The notes below the pieces were generated by a model. That model did no database searches. It was given only the letters and a program-made list of their open reading frames with translations, and was not told the DNA's origin. A stretch of DNA of 64,000 nucleotides, taken from positions 28,892,094-28,956,093 of the forward strand of contig NC_019871.2 in NCBI RefSeq assembly GCF_002234675.1, read 5' to 3'. The position numbers and the translations under genes are program-made. Source of the DNA: Oryzias latipes. Lineage: Eukaryota > Chordata > Actinopteri > Beloniformes > Adrianichthyidae. Of this stretch, positions 35,501 to 46,287 are shown piece by piece (the first letter of the stretch is position 1; each line of letters begins with the position of its first letter).

Positions 35501-38500
35501 CCAGACTGTGTCCGACGCCGCCAGCAACCAGACTGTGTCCGACGCCGCCAGCAACCAGACTGTGTCCGACGCCGCCAGCAACCAGACTGTGTCCGACGCC
35601 GCCAGCAACCAGACTGTGTCCGACGCCGCCAGCAACCAGACTGTGTCCGACGCCGCCAGCAACCAGACTGTGTCCGACGCCGCCAGCAACCAGACTGTGT
35701 CCGACGCCGCCCAGCACCCAGACTGTGTCCGACGCCGCCAGCAACCAGACTGTGTCCGACGCCGCCAGCAACCAGACTGTGTCCGACGCCGCCAGCAACC
35801 AGACTGTGTCCGACGCCGCCAGCAACCAGACTGTGTCCGACGCCGCCAGCAACCAGACTGTGTCCGACGCCGCCAGCAACCAGACTGTGTCCGACGCCGC
35901 CAGCAACCAGACTGTGTCCGACGCCGCCAGCAACCAGACTGTGTCCGACGCCGCCAGCAACCAGACTGTGTCCGACGCCGCCAGCAACCAGACTGTGTCC
36001 GACGCCGCCAGCAACCAGACTGTGTCCGACGCCGCCAGCAACCAGACTGTGTCCGACGCCGCCAGCAACCAGACTGTGTCCGACGCCGCCAGCAACCAGA
36101 CTGTGTCCGACGCCGCCAGCAACCAGACTGTGTCCGACGCCGCCAGCAACCAGACTGTGTCCGACGCCGCCAGCAACCAGACTGTGTCCGACGCCGCCAG
36201 CAACCAGACTGTGTCCGACGCCGCCAGCAACCAGACTGTGTCCGACGCCGCCAGCAACCAGACTGTGTCCGACGCCGCCAGCAACCAGACTGTGTCCGAC
36301 GCCGCCAGCAACCAGACTGTGTCCGACGCCGCCAGCAACCAGACTGTGTCCGACGCCGCCAGCAACCAGACTGTGTCCGACGCCGCCAGCAACCAGACTG
36401 TGTCCGACGCCGCCAGCAACCAGACTGTGTCCGACGCCGCCAGCAACCAGACTGTGTCCGCCCGCCGCCAGCAACCAGACTGTGTCCGACGCCGCCAGCA
36501 ACCAGACTGTGTCCGACGCCGCCAGCAACCAGACTGTGTCCGACGCCGCCAGCAACCAGACTGTGTCCGACGCCGCCAGCAACCAGACTGTGTCCGACGC
36601 CGCCAGCAACCAGACTGTGTCCGACGCCGCCAGCAACCAGACTGTGTCCGACGCCGCCAGCAACCAGACTGTGTCCGACGCCGCCAGCAACCAGACTGTG
36701 TCCGACGCCGCCAGCAACCAGACTGTGTCCGACGCCGCCAGCAACCAGACTGTGTCCGACGCCGCCAGCAACCAGACTGTGTCCGACGCCGCCAGCAACC
36801 AGACTGTGTCCGACGCCGCCAGCAACCAGACTGTGTCCGACGCCGCCAGCAACCAGACTGTGTCCGACGCCGCCAGCAACCAGACTGTGTCCGACGCCGC
36901 CAGCAACCAGACTGTGTCCGACGCCGCCAGCAACCAGACTGTGTCCGACGCCGCCAGCAACCAGACTGTGTCCGACGCCGCCAGCAACCAGACTGTGTCC
37001 GACGCCGCCAGCAACCAGACTGTGTCCGACGCCGCCAGCAACCAGACTGTGTCCGACGCCGCCAGCAACCAGACTGTGTCCGACGCCGCCAGCAACCAGA
37101 CTGTGTCCGACGCCGCCAGCAACCAGACTGTGTCCGACGCCGCCAGCAACCAGACTGTGTCCGACGCCGCCAGCAACCAGACTGTGTCCGACGCCGCCAG
37201 CAACCAGACTGTGTCCGACGCCGCCAGCAACCAGACTGTGTCCGACGCCCGCCCCGGCAGCAACCAGACTGTGTCCGACGCCGCCAGCAACCAGACTGTG
37301 TCCGACGCCGCCAGCAACCAGACTGTGTCCGACGCCGCCAGCAACCAGACTGTGTCCGACGCCGCCAGCAACCAGACTGTGTCCGACGCCGCCAGCAACC
37401 AGACTGTGTCCGACGCCGCCAGCAACCAGACTGTGTCCGACGCCGCCAGCAACCAGACTGTGTCCGACGCCGCCAGCAACCAGACTGTGTCCGACGCCGC
37501 CAGCAACCAGACTGTGTCCGACGCCGCCAGCAACCAGACTGTGTCCGACGCCGCCAGCAACCAGACTGTGTCCGACGCCGCCAGCAACCAGACTGTGTCC
37601 GACGCCGCCCAGCAACCAGACTGTGTCCGACGCCGCCAGCAACCAGACTGTGTCCGACGCCGCCAGCAACCAGACTGTGTCCGACGCCGCCAGCAACCAG
37701 ACTGTGTCCGACGCCGCCAGCAACCAGACTGTGTCCGACGCCGCCAGCAACCAGACTGTGTCCGACGCCGCCAGCAACCAGACTGTGTCCGACGCCGCCA
37801 GCAACCAGACTGTGTCCGACGCCGCCAGCAACCAGACTGTGTCCGACGCCGCCAGCAACCAGACTGTGTCCGACGCCGCCAGCAACCAGACTGTGTCCGA
37901 CGCCGCCAGCAACCAGACTGTGTCCGACGCCGCCAGCAACCAGACTGTGTCCGACGCCGCCAGCAACCAGACTGTGTCCGACGCCGCCAGCAACCAGACT
38001 GTGTCCGACGCCGCCAGCAACCAGACTGTGTCCGACGCCGCCAGCAACCAGACTGTGTCCGACGCCGCCAGCAACCAGACTGTGTCCGACGCCGCCAGCA
38101 ACCAGACTGTGTCCGACGCCGCCAGCAACCAGACTGTGTCCGACGCCGCCAGCAACCAGACTGTGTCCGACGCCGCCAGCAACCAGACTGTGTCCGACGC
38201 CGCCAGCAACCAGACTGTGTCCGACGCCGCCAGCAACCAGACTGTGTCCGACGCCGCCAGCAACCAGACTGTGTCCGACGCCGCCAGCAACCAGACTGTG
38301 TCCGACGCCGCCAGCAACCAGACTGTGTCCGACGCCGCCAGCAACCAGACTGTGTCCGACGCCGCCAGCAACCAGACTGTGTCCGACGCCGCCAGCAACC
38401 AGACTGTGTCCGACGCCGCCAGCAACCAGACTGTGTCCGACGCCGCCAGCAACCAGACTGTGTCCGACGCCGCCAGCAACCAGACTGTGTCCGACGCCGC

Positions 38501-39237
38501 CAGCAACCAGACTGTGTCCGACGCCGCCAGCAACCAGACTGTGTCCGACGCCGCCAGCAACCAGACTGTGTCCGACGCCGCCAGCAACCAGACTGTGTCC
38601 GACGCCGCCAGCAACCAGACTGTGTCCGACGCCGCCAGCAACCAGACTGTGTCCGACGCCGCCAGCAACCAGACTGTGTCCGACGCCGCCAGCAACCAGA
38701 CTGTGTCCGACGCCGCCAGCAACCAGACTGTGTCCGACGCCGCCAGCAACCAGACTGTGTCCGACGCCGCCAGCAACCAGACTGTGTCCGACGCCGCCAG
38801 CAACCAGACTGTGTCCGACGCCGCCAGCAACCAGACTGTGTCCGACGCCGCCAGCAACCAGACTGTGTCCGACGCCGCCAGCAACCAGACTGTGTCCGAC
38901 GCCGCCAGCAACCAGACTGTGTCCGACGCCGCCAGCAACCAGACTGTGTCCGACGCCGCCAGCAACCAGACTGTGTCCGACGCCGCCAGCAACCAGACTG
39001 TGTCGACGCCGCAGCAACCAGACTGTGTCCGACGCCGCCAGCAACCAGACTGTGTCCGACGCCGCCAGCAACCAGACTGTGTCCGACGCCGCCAGCAACC
39101 AGACTGTGTCCGACGCCGCCAGCAACCAGACTGTGTCCGACGCCGCCAGCAACCAGACTGTGTCCGACGCCGCCAGCAACCAGACTGTGTCCGACGCCGC
39201 CAGCAACCAGACTTTGTCCTTCAGCCTTCTTCAATAA
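32531..39237 (+). CDS. Hyosophorin-like egg glycopolyprotein, copy B (frame disturbed)
   Basis: Exons 32531-32585, 32688-32753, 32834-32902 and 33016 onward copy the structure of A and C, with intact GT-AG sites and the same signal peptide and lead-in (HIMISQD, as in C). The array 33066-39207 is 6142 bp, not a multiple of three, because about ten irregular units change the frame (near 33850, 34010, 34150, 34820, 35290, 35710, 36460, 37250, 37608 and 39005). The sequon-bearing frame QTVSDAASN is read at 33066-33845, about 34186-34816, 35312-35705 and 37614-39000. In between the same DNA reads TRLCPTPPA or PDCVRRRQQ. No stop arises, so a literal translation runs to 39329 with a foreign C-terminus instead of FSLLQ. 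Most breaks are C-run or single-base changes in otherwise perfect DNA, so assembly error is as likely as real decay. Confidence 0.75.
33066..39207 (+). repeat. About 228-unit 27-bp coding array of copy B
   Basis: 6142 bp of the same unit as copy A, all of the common N-type, with about ten irregular units concentrated at 33840-34190 and then scattered. The A-type (QTVSAAASN) and K-type (QTVSDAASK) units of copy A are not seen here. Confidence 0.9.
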
Positions 39238-40149
39238 ATGTTTCTTACATCTTAATGCATTTTTGTTTTTCTCACATTTGGGGAAGACCTCCAGTATTAA
39301 ATCACTCAGCAAAAATTGTATTTAAATAGAGAAATTGTAAGTAAAATTAGGGAGGTTTAGCTTACTTTGAGTAGTTTAGTGACTTGAATGAATTGGATAA
39401 AAGTTGTTCCAATGGCTTTAAATGAAATTTAGGTATAAAAGCAAACAGTTCTGAGATACTATTGGACTAGGTTAGCTTTTTGAGGAGGAAGACCTTGATG
39501 GACAGCCGTGACAGTGATTCATGATGCAGCTTTCCTTTATATCACTCGCTCTTACAACAGTACTTGGATGACTGCCCTACCACTGCACCATGGCACCATT
39601 GAAATTTTTAGAGAGGCATGTGTAGTTGGAAAGACTTGGATCAACGTAAGACTGCGTTGGCTTCATTTTAGCAGTTCACAGGTCATGTTTCCCACATCCC
39701 CACCCCCGTTAGGTTTCAACTGAAAAGTATCAACTCTGCCCCTGCAGCTATGGTAACGTTGGGTCACACAAAGAAGTTTTACACAGCTTGGGGTCAAATT
39801 GAACCTTAAGGAACAATGTATGCAATATGTGCTTAGGACATTGGGGAAAAAAAACATTCTAATTTTATGCTTAATCAGTTGTCCCCATCAAATTAGGAAA
39901 AGTCATGAAATATGATGTAAAAACTAGTTATTTGTATACTGTTTTTTTTTTTTCTTTACTAATAGTTTTAAAAGCTAATTTTTTCTTTTTTTCGGGTGTT
40001 TTTGCAATTGGACAGATAATCTGCAGATTCTTTCATCAAATTAAACAATTTTGTTTCTCTTCATGTGTGGAAATGTGCAGATGAGTTTTTCAAAGATACT
40101 CAGATAAATCTTTATTTACAAACCTACTAAACGGGCCAGAGTACAACCC
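39238..40149. other. 3' flank of copy B
   Basis: Inverted counterpart of 7031-7963. No gene. Confidence 0.6.
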
Positions 40150-40660
40150 CCTCCCACAGCAGCAGAGCACTGGCAGAAGAATTGAACAGCTTCTTTGTCC
40201 GCTTTGAAACCTTGTCTCAACTACAGCCACCACAGCACCAACACCAATGCTCTACTCATCCTTCAGGAATATGAGGTGAGAGGAACCCTGAGAGCTACGA
40301 AACCAGGAAAGCTGCAGGACCAGACGTCATCCTGGGCGCCGTTATCAAGGAGTGTGTGGATGAGCTGGCTGGTGTCCTTACTAAACTGTTCCACCTCTCT
40401 TTGTCCCATGTCTCTGTTCCAAGCTGCCTTAAATCCTCCACCATCCTCCCTGTCCCCAAAAAGTTGTCCATGAACTGCATCAATGACTACAGACTCTTAG
40501 CCCTCACGTCTGTAATCACAAAGTGCTTGGAGCGACTCCTGCACGATCCCCTAACCCCCTTAGACCCCCTCCAGTTCGCCTACAGGGCGAACAGTGGGTT
40601 GATGCTCCTATTATCAAATATAAACATGACAACATTGGTGAAGAAACAAATTTAAAAGAA
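40150..40660 (+). pseudogene. Non-LTR reverse transcriptase fragment (duplicate)
   Basis: Inverted duplicate of 6508-7030 with the same DELAGVLTKLF and DPLQFAYRANS blocks. It was copied with the hyosophorin locus rather than inserted independently. Confidence 0.65.
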
Positions 40661-40999
40661 TCTATACATGTAAATAGATTGGTATACTGTGCTTTGAGAA
40701 CTATGTCTCTGAATTGTAACTAGGCAGTAATGTGCAGCAGAAGATAATAAAATAAGCTTTAAGTTTATTCCACTGATTCACACAGGTGGTTTGGCAGAGA
40801 GTTTGTATGCTAGATGATCCTTTTAATGCAACCCTGTATTGCAGAGGAAGACACATAGAAGCAGTGTGATTTGTGGATTTGAGATTTTTCGCTTTTTAGC
40901 AAGATTGGCTCCTCTGGGAAGCAAACCAAGGTTTCGTGCGCAGCAGTGCTAAATTCAGCCAACAGAGCTGTAATGTGTAAATTTTGCCTTCAGTTAGTG

Positions 41000-41453
41000 C
41001 AGTGCTTCTCAATTATTTTTTGCAAGGTCCCCCCTAGGAAAAAGAAAATGGCCCCCACCCCCCACTCGCCGCGTTGACAATTTATTAGGTTAGTATCTAT
41101 CAAATTGTGTAAGTATACCTAAAATTGTATCTTTTAACATTAACAAAAGAAAAAAACAATACAAATCCACTTTCAACAAATATTAAATGTATTTGGCCAC
41201 ACACAAACCCTGTTATAGTCTAAAACAGAAAAAAAGCTTACAGTGCCTGAAATAAACAGGGACTGCAGTTCACAGTTTCAGGCTGTTCCAAACTCTGTGA
41301 TATAACCGATAATAGGAAACCAACAGTGGCGCAGATTTTTTTCCAAGCACTGAGCCGCTTTCACTGCAGCCCCCCTTTTGCACCCTGAGCAATTGCCCGT
41401 ATTACCTGTGCCTAAAACCGCTACTACTGCGCCCCCCCCTGGCATCGCGCAGG
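41000..41453. mobile_element. Truncated hAT MITE (duplicate of 5737-6163)
   Basis: Begins CAGTGCTTCTCAATT and follows the A-side MITE inverted until CCTGGCATCGCGCA, then diverges. This is where the A/B homology breaks. Confidence 0.65.
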
Positions 41454-41495
41454 TTGCTGGCGGCGATCCAACTTTGAGCAGCAAGCTAATTTATT

Positions 41496-42990
41496 TTCGA
41501 CACACCTCTTAGCAGCCAAACAGCATGGACTTGACTTCAGGTCTTAGACACTCCAGTCATGGTTCAACAAAAAGAAACAATCATGCCCAGCTGCATCCCA
41601 CAATCCTTTGGTGCCATTAGACCCAACGTGCACTTAATCGCCACTACAATATGACTCAGCTTTCAAGTTAAGCAGCGTGAAAAAATCCACCATCACCAAC
41701 GGGATTGGAAAAGCCAGTCTGCTGCGTGACGGAGAGAACAGCGCAAGCTCAGGAGTGAATTTACCTCTGAGTCACACTGACACTAGCCCATCTATTTAGT
41801 AGCTCCGTAATATATGAGATGATCTTTTAAACATGCTTTTATTATTGTTATGAAGCCCCTGTTCGCTCATCATTTTATTTTTAATCTGTGTGGTCAGTGC
41901 TTTTTTGTGGCAGAACGAAGCCGGAAGAAGGGTTAGTTAGAAGGTGAAGGCTAACATGCGCTAACAACAAAATTTAGCCTTTAAGGAACATAAATCGATA
42001 CGGGAAACACCGCAATCTGCACCTTGGCTGCACGTAAATATGTGGGAATAACTTCAGCCTTTATTTTGTCTGGACACGACTGGAAACACAATTCCACGTG
42101 ATGGTTTGAACAGTTTGAACAAGGACTGAGCGGAACTTTGCTTTGAAAAGCTCACACCGCCCCAAAGCCGCTGTATGAGATGGAGACATGGTCCTCCTGA
42201 ATTCGGCTGCTCTTTCACATAGAGCTGCGGGACAGATGGCAGTCTGAAGGCTTCCACACGTAACAAAGCATCCTCAAACACAAAACGTATTAAGTCCGAT
42301 TGCTCTGCACGGACACGATTTGCTCCGTCCACTGGCAGCCACGCGCAGGGACCGGATGCAGCGGGCACGAAGCGCTCCTCCCTGGCACCCCCCTCACGAG
42401 GGGTGTCAGAGAAGATAGGAAGGGAGAGACTAGGACCCGCGGGGAAAGGGCGGGGCGCAGAGGCGTCTGCGGAGTAACAGTGTGTCACTGTTGTGGAAGG
42501 AAACTTCTGGCACACGCGCTGCGCAGAGGCTCATTCTTAAACACGTACAACAGTGTGGCGACCCGGGGGTTAAGCCCCTAAGACTCATGGGAAGTGGGGA
42601 GTCGCGGGTGTAAATTTCCTCATCATAACTGAGGGATGTAATGTTGATTATATGGTTACTCTCTGTAATTTTATGTATGATACCTCAATTGTCAATAAGT
42701 TAAAAAAAAAAAACATAACTGAGGAACTTGTAAACAGAAGTCAGGTCCATGCTGTTTGGCAGATGTGGATACGTTCACATACATGGGCTGATGCAATGTT
42801 GACTCCTCCCACAGTGAGACCGAAAGGTGTCTCAAGACTGGGAGTAAGGATGTTCAGTGTCAGGCTGATCGTGTTGATTACAACATGAGGCTTGAAGACT
42901 GATGCGGCTTATGTATGTAAGAAATAAACGTAGTTCTTGAAATTGGGTGGGTGTGGCTTATAATCAGGTGTGCTCTATTACCCGGAAGTT
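41496..42990. mobile_element. Diverged second copy of the TACCGTAATTTCC element
   Basis: Matches 20460-21745 in the same orientation (CAGCCAAACAGCATGGACTTG, later GGGTGTGGCTTATAATCAGG). The inverted termini are degraded. Confidence 0.6.
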
Positions 42991-43590
42991 TAGGAATTCT
43001 TAGAGTAGATACTGGAGATTGCAACAAATGGAGAGTTCAGAAAGATCCATACATTCCTTCCAGTCACACTGCTGGTTCTCATGTCACCTTCCTCTACAAA
43101 GAGAACAGAATGAAAAAGAAAAGATAGGAATGACACTAAAAAAAGATCCTGGACATCGCATCTCCTAAAGTTTTATAATAAATACAATATTCTATTATAT
43201 GAAGGGGCATCTCAGGTCACCTAAATAATCTAACAGAATGAAAGCATGCAGGAAAAAACTATGAATGAATGTGTACAACAGCTCTAGCTTCAATACTACC
43301 TGATGAGATGGATTCAGAAGGCATCTTTTTCAGTGAAGCATCATCTTCATCCTGAAAGTGGCAGAGGGATTCACAATAGCCTCAGAGAAGAGCTTCAATA
43401 TGTACCTCGTGAATTCAATGACCTCCTTTCAGCTGGAGTTTCTGCTCCTCCCGACGCCTTTTTCTGGCTGCATTCTTTCTTCTTCAGACCTTGGTGAATC
43501 AACGACAATGAATGTTCACTATCAAAATTTGAATAAAAGGTCAATCCATAGAGTTTTCAGTAAAATATGTAATAATAAAATAAGGATTGT
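42991..43590. other. No recognisable gene
   Basis: AT-rich single-copy-looking DNA; nothing to assign. Confidence 0.35.
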
Positions 43591-44248
43591 AACCCTTGTG
43601 CTATCCTAGGCACTATAACATTGGGAGTTGGGTCATCTAGACCCACTAGACAGTGCTCTGAACCTTTTTTCTTCAATGATTTGTGATCTTCACTGGTGTC
43701 CATGGATTACATGAAATCTTTCCACCTTTATCCACCTTTGTCTTGGTAGGGAGAACACGTCAATGTAAGGGTGGGGTCATCAAAGATATCACAAGGGTTA
43801 AAAGTGTGATCGTGTAACCCTTGTGGTATCCTTGGCACTTTAACATTGGGAGTTGGGTCATCTAGACCCACTAGACAGTGCTCTGAACCTTTTTCTTCAA
43901 TAATTTGTGATCTTCACTGGTGTCCATGGATTACATGAAATCTTTCCACCTTTATCCACCTTTGTCATGGTAGGGAGAACACGTCAATGTAAGGGTGGGG
44001 TCATCAAAGATAGCACAAGGGTTAAAAGTGTGATCGTGTAACCCTTGTGGTATCCTTGGCACTTTAACATTGGGAGTTGGGTCATCTAGACCCACTAGAC
44101 AGTGCTCTGAACCTTTTTTCTTCAATGATTTGTGATCTTCACTGGTGTCCATGGATTACATGAAATCTTTCCACCTTTATCCACCTTTGTCATGGTAGGA
44201 ATAGCACGTCAATGTAAGGGTGGGGTCATCTAAGATAGCACAAGGGTT
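43591..44248. repeat. Three tandem copies of a ~209-bp palindromic-ended MITE
   Basis: Each copy begins AACCCTTGTG.TATCCT and ends GATAGCACAAGGGTT, an inverted terminal pair. Copies start at 43591, 43817 and 44040 (periods 226 and 223 bp), joined by AAAAGTGTGATCGTGT. Confidence 0.85.
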
Positions 44249-44745
44249 AAAGAGCACTTACAGCATTGGAAAGTTAGTTATTAGATGAAGACATCACCAT
44301 CTTCTAATTTGCTGCATGTTTTCCTTTGAAGAAATAAAAACAGAGTAGTTAGTTTGTGCCACAACCCAAAAGTGTCTTGAATTCACTTGACACAAACTGA
44401 CCAGAATTTACACACACCTCACTGAAATCACATTTAGTTTATATTTAGTTAGTTATTGGATTTAGTTTATAAACATATTATACTCTATGTGACTATGAAT
44501 GAGGAGGCCTGAATTGGTCTATCATGTCAATATCTCTGCTTTTCTCCAGTTAATCTACTTCAAACTTGCTGTGATGATCATGAACATCATTACCAACAAT
44601 AATCCAGTAAAGGTTTTGCGTCACCTTTTGAAAAAGTAGCATTTTGGATGGTTTACATATTCCACTCCGACTATGTATGAGGGAAATCTGTAATTTTCTC
44701 CAGTTAATTTTCATCAAACTACTAGCTACCAGTGTAGAATGCCTT
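44249..44745. other. No recognisable gene
   Basis: AT-rich flank; from about 44720 the inverted match to 2080-2680 begins. Confidence 0.4.
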
Positions 44746-44820
44746 TGGCCAGTATGGGGATTGAACCCATGACCTTGGCGTTATTAGCATCACGCTCTAA
44801 ACCATCTGAGCTAACTGGCC
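44746..44820 (-). tRNA. tRNA-Ile(AAU), inverted duplicate
   Basis: Acceptor GGCCAGT/ACTGGCC and T stem ATGGG/CCCAT pair fully and the anticodon is AAT. One A/C mismatch lies in the anticodon stem and the D loop is one base long. It is better preserved than its partner at 2574-2648. Confidence 0.65.
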
Positions 44821-44936
44821 TTTCACAGCATGTTTGCTTGTCGTTAGAGACATGATCAGCAAATAAGTTCCGTTCCAAAAGCAACACTACAAAACTGTCA
44901 TATCTCCAGACGTCTCCAATTTAAGAAGTAAACACA

Positions 44937-45009
44937 TGCTTCTGCCCAGTTTAGAGCTGGGAACCTTTCGCGTGTTAAGCGAACGTGATAACCACTACAC
45001 TACAGAAAC
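44937..45009 (-). tRNA. tRNA-Val(AAC), inverted duplicate
   Basis: Acceptor, anticodon stem TTCGC/GCGAA and T stem CCCAG/CTGGG all pair, with anticodon AAC. The T loop reads CTCTAAA instead of TTCGAAA, so the internal B-box is weakened and the gene may be silent. Confidence 0.55.
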
Positions 45010-45317
45010 CTTTCATTTTGCTGGACTCACTTTTTGGATCAGGTAAGAGAATATGAGGAAGAAACATTGCGTGAAAGCCAAAATTTGGAGTTAAATTCTT
45101 CATCCTTTTCAGTTCATCATGAGGATCCAATGCTTTTTCTTGGGAATGTGAGCCCGGTTCTATTGCCTTCAGATGAGGATTTTCTTCCATATGCATGATT
45201 TGTAGCTTGAAATAAATGGACAATACTTTCTTCACTCAGTTTTGTATAATCAATGTCAGACGATGGCATGTTGTGACTTGATTAGTGGAAGGTATATCAC
45301 GAGCAAAGAAATGCTGT

Positions 45318-45538
45318 CCGGAATCCGGTTTTTTGGGAGTTTTTCCTTACCGTGAAGGGGGGTCTAAGGGCAGGGATGCCAGTATAGCTGAGTCAGTTTG
45401 TTAGTTCATTTTAGTATTTTACTATTGCACTCTTTGTATTCACGATCCTTTTGAGTTCATGTTTCCCTTCGAAGCCCATCGAGACGACTGTTGTTGTGAT
45501 TTTGGGCTATACAAATAAAATTGAATTGAATTGAATTA
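45318..45538 (+). mobile_element. L2-type LINE 3' UTR
   Basis: GGGAGTTTTTCCTTACCGTG...GGGCTATACAAATAAAATTGAATTGAATTG is the 3' end with the short tandem tail found on fish L2/Rex-type LINEs. Confidence 0.7.
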
Positions 45539-45708
45539 GTTAAGGATTTATAAATGTATCTTATAGATAGACAGCAGATAACTAACAAGCTTTTAGTTAG
45601 TGAGCTATAAATGACCTGTTTCCCGTATATTAATGAGTTCTAACTGTACCTTATTAATTAGTCAGATCGAGATGAAACTGTTAATAAATTACTTACTAAT
45701 GATTTTGC

Positions 45709-46095
45709 AAATGAGGATCAATTCCAACTTTATAATAATGTCCAAATAACATTTACAAGCTAATAACTAACGCATTACTGGTATATTAACTCACACTTTA
45801 CAGGTCAGTTGTTAATAGTTTGTTAACCATCTACTAGTGACGCTTTGTTGAAAAGCAAATGGGTAGGACAAGTTCACGGTACAAAAATATGTAATATTCA
45901 AAATATCAGATGCTTTATCTCAACCTTCTTTCACTAATAGCTTTTTCTGTGTACCGTACTTGACCAAAGAAACACCACAAATGAAGTGTTGAACACTGTT
46001 TATTCCTTTTCCACACATACTGAGCCGTCACATGGCAGATCAGCAGAATAAAACAGAATTTTGGAACTTTTTGAGCAGAACAGAGAAAACAAATG
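45709..46095. repeat. Left terminal inverted repeat of the Merlin-like element
   Basis: Inverted match of 53190-53551. It contains, on the minus strand, AATAAA followed by CAGTGTTCAAC, so it can supply the 3' end of the CCDC106-like gene that stops at 46288. Confidence 0.75.
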
Positions 46096-46287
46096 AATCA
46101 ATAACAAGCCATTGGCATTTTTGCTATAGAACAATTTTAACTCAATATATTTGGTCAACCGGACCTGAGCTACATTGAACTACTCTATGACACCATCCCG
46201 CAGTGTTACACCTACGCTTTCCTAGACAGAGGAATCAGTTTTCCCTTCCTGTTTTGATGTTCAACATCCCTTAAAAGGTATGGATCA

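Larger units (their letters stand above)
31992..45320. repeat. Arm B of the inverted duplication
   Basis: Inverted counterpart of 2080-14275. The segment 41454-44720 is not shared; it holds a transposon copy, a MITE array and unassigned DNA, probably later insertions or a replacement. Confidence 0.7.

Noticed and set aside
32923..39312. Long minus-strand frames over array B
   Set aside because: Same reason; the true exons lie on the plus strand.
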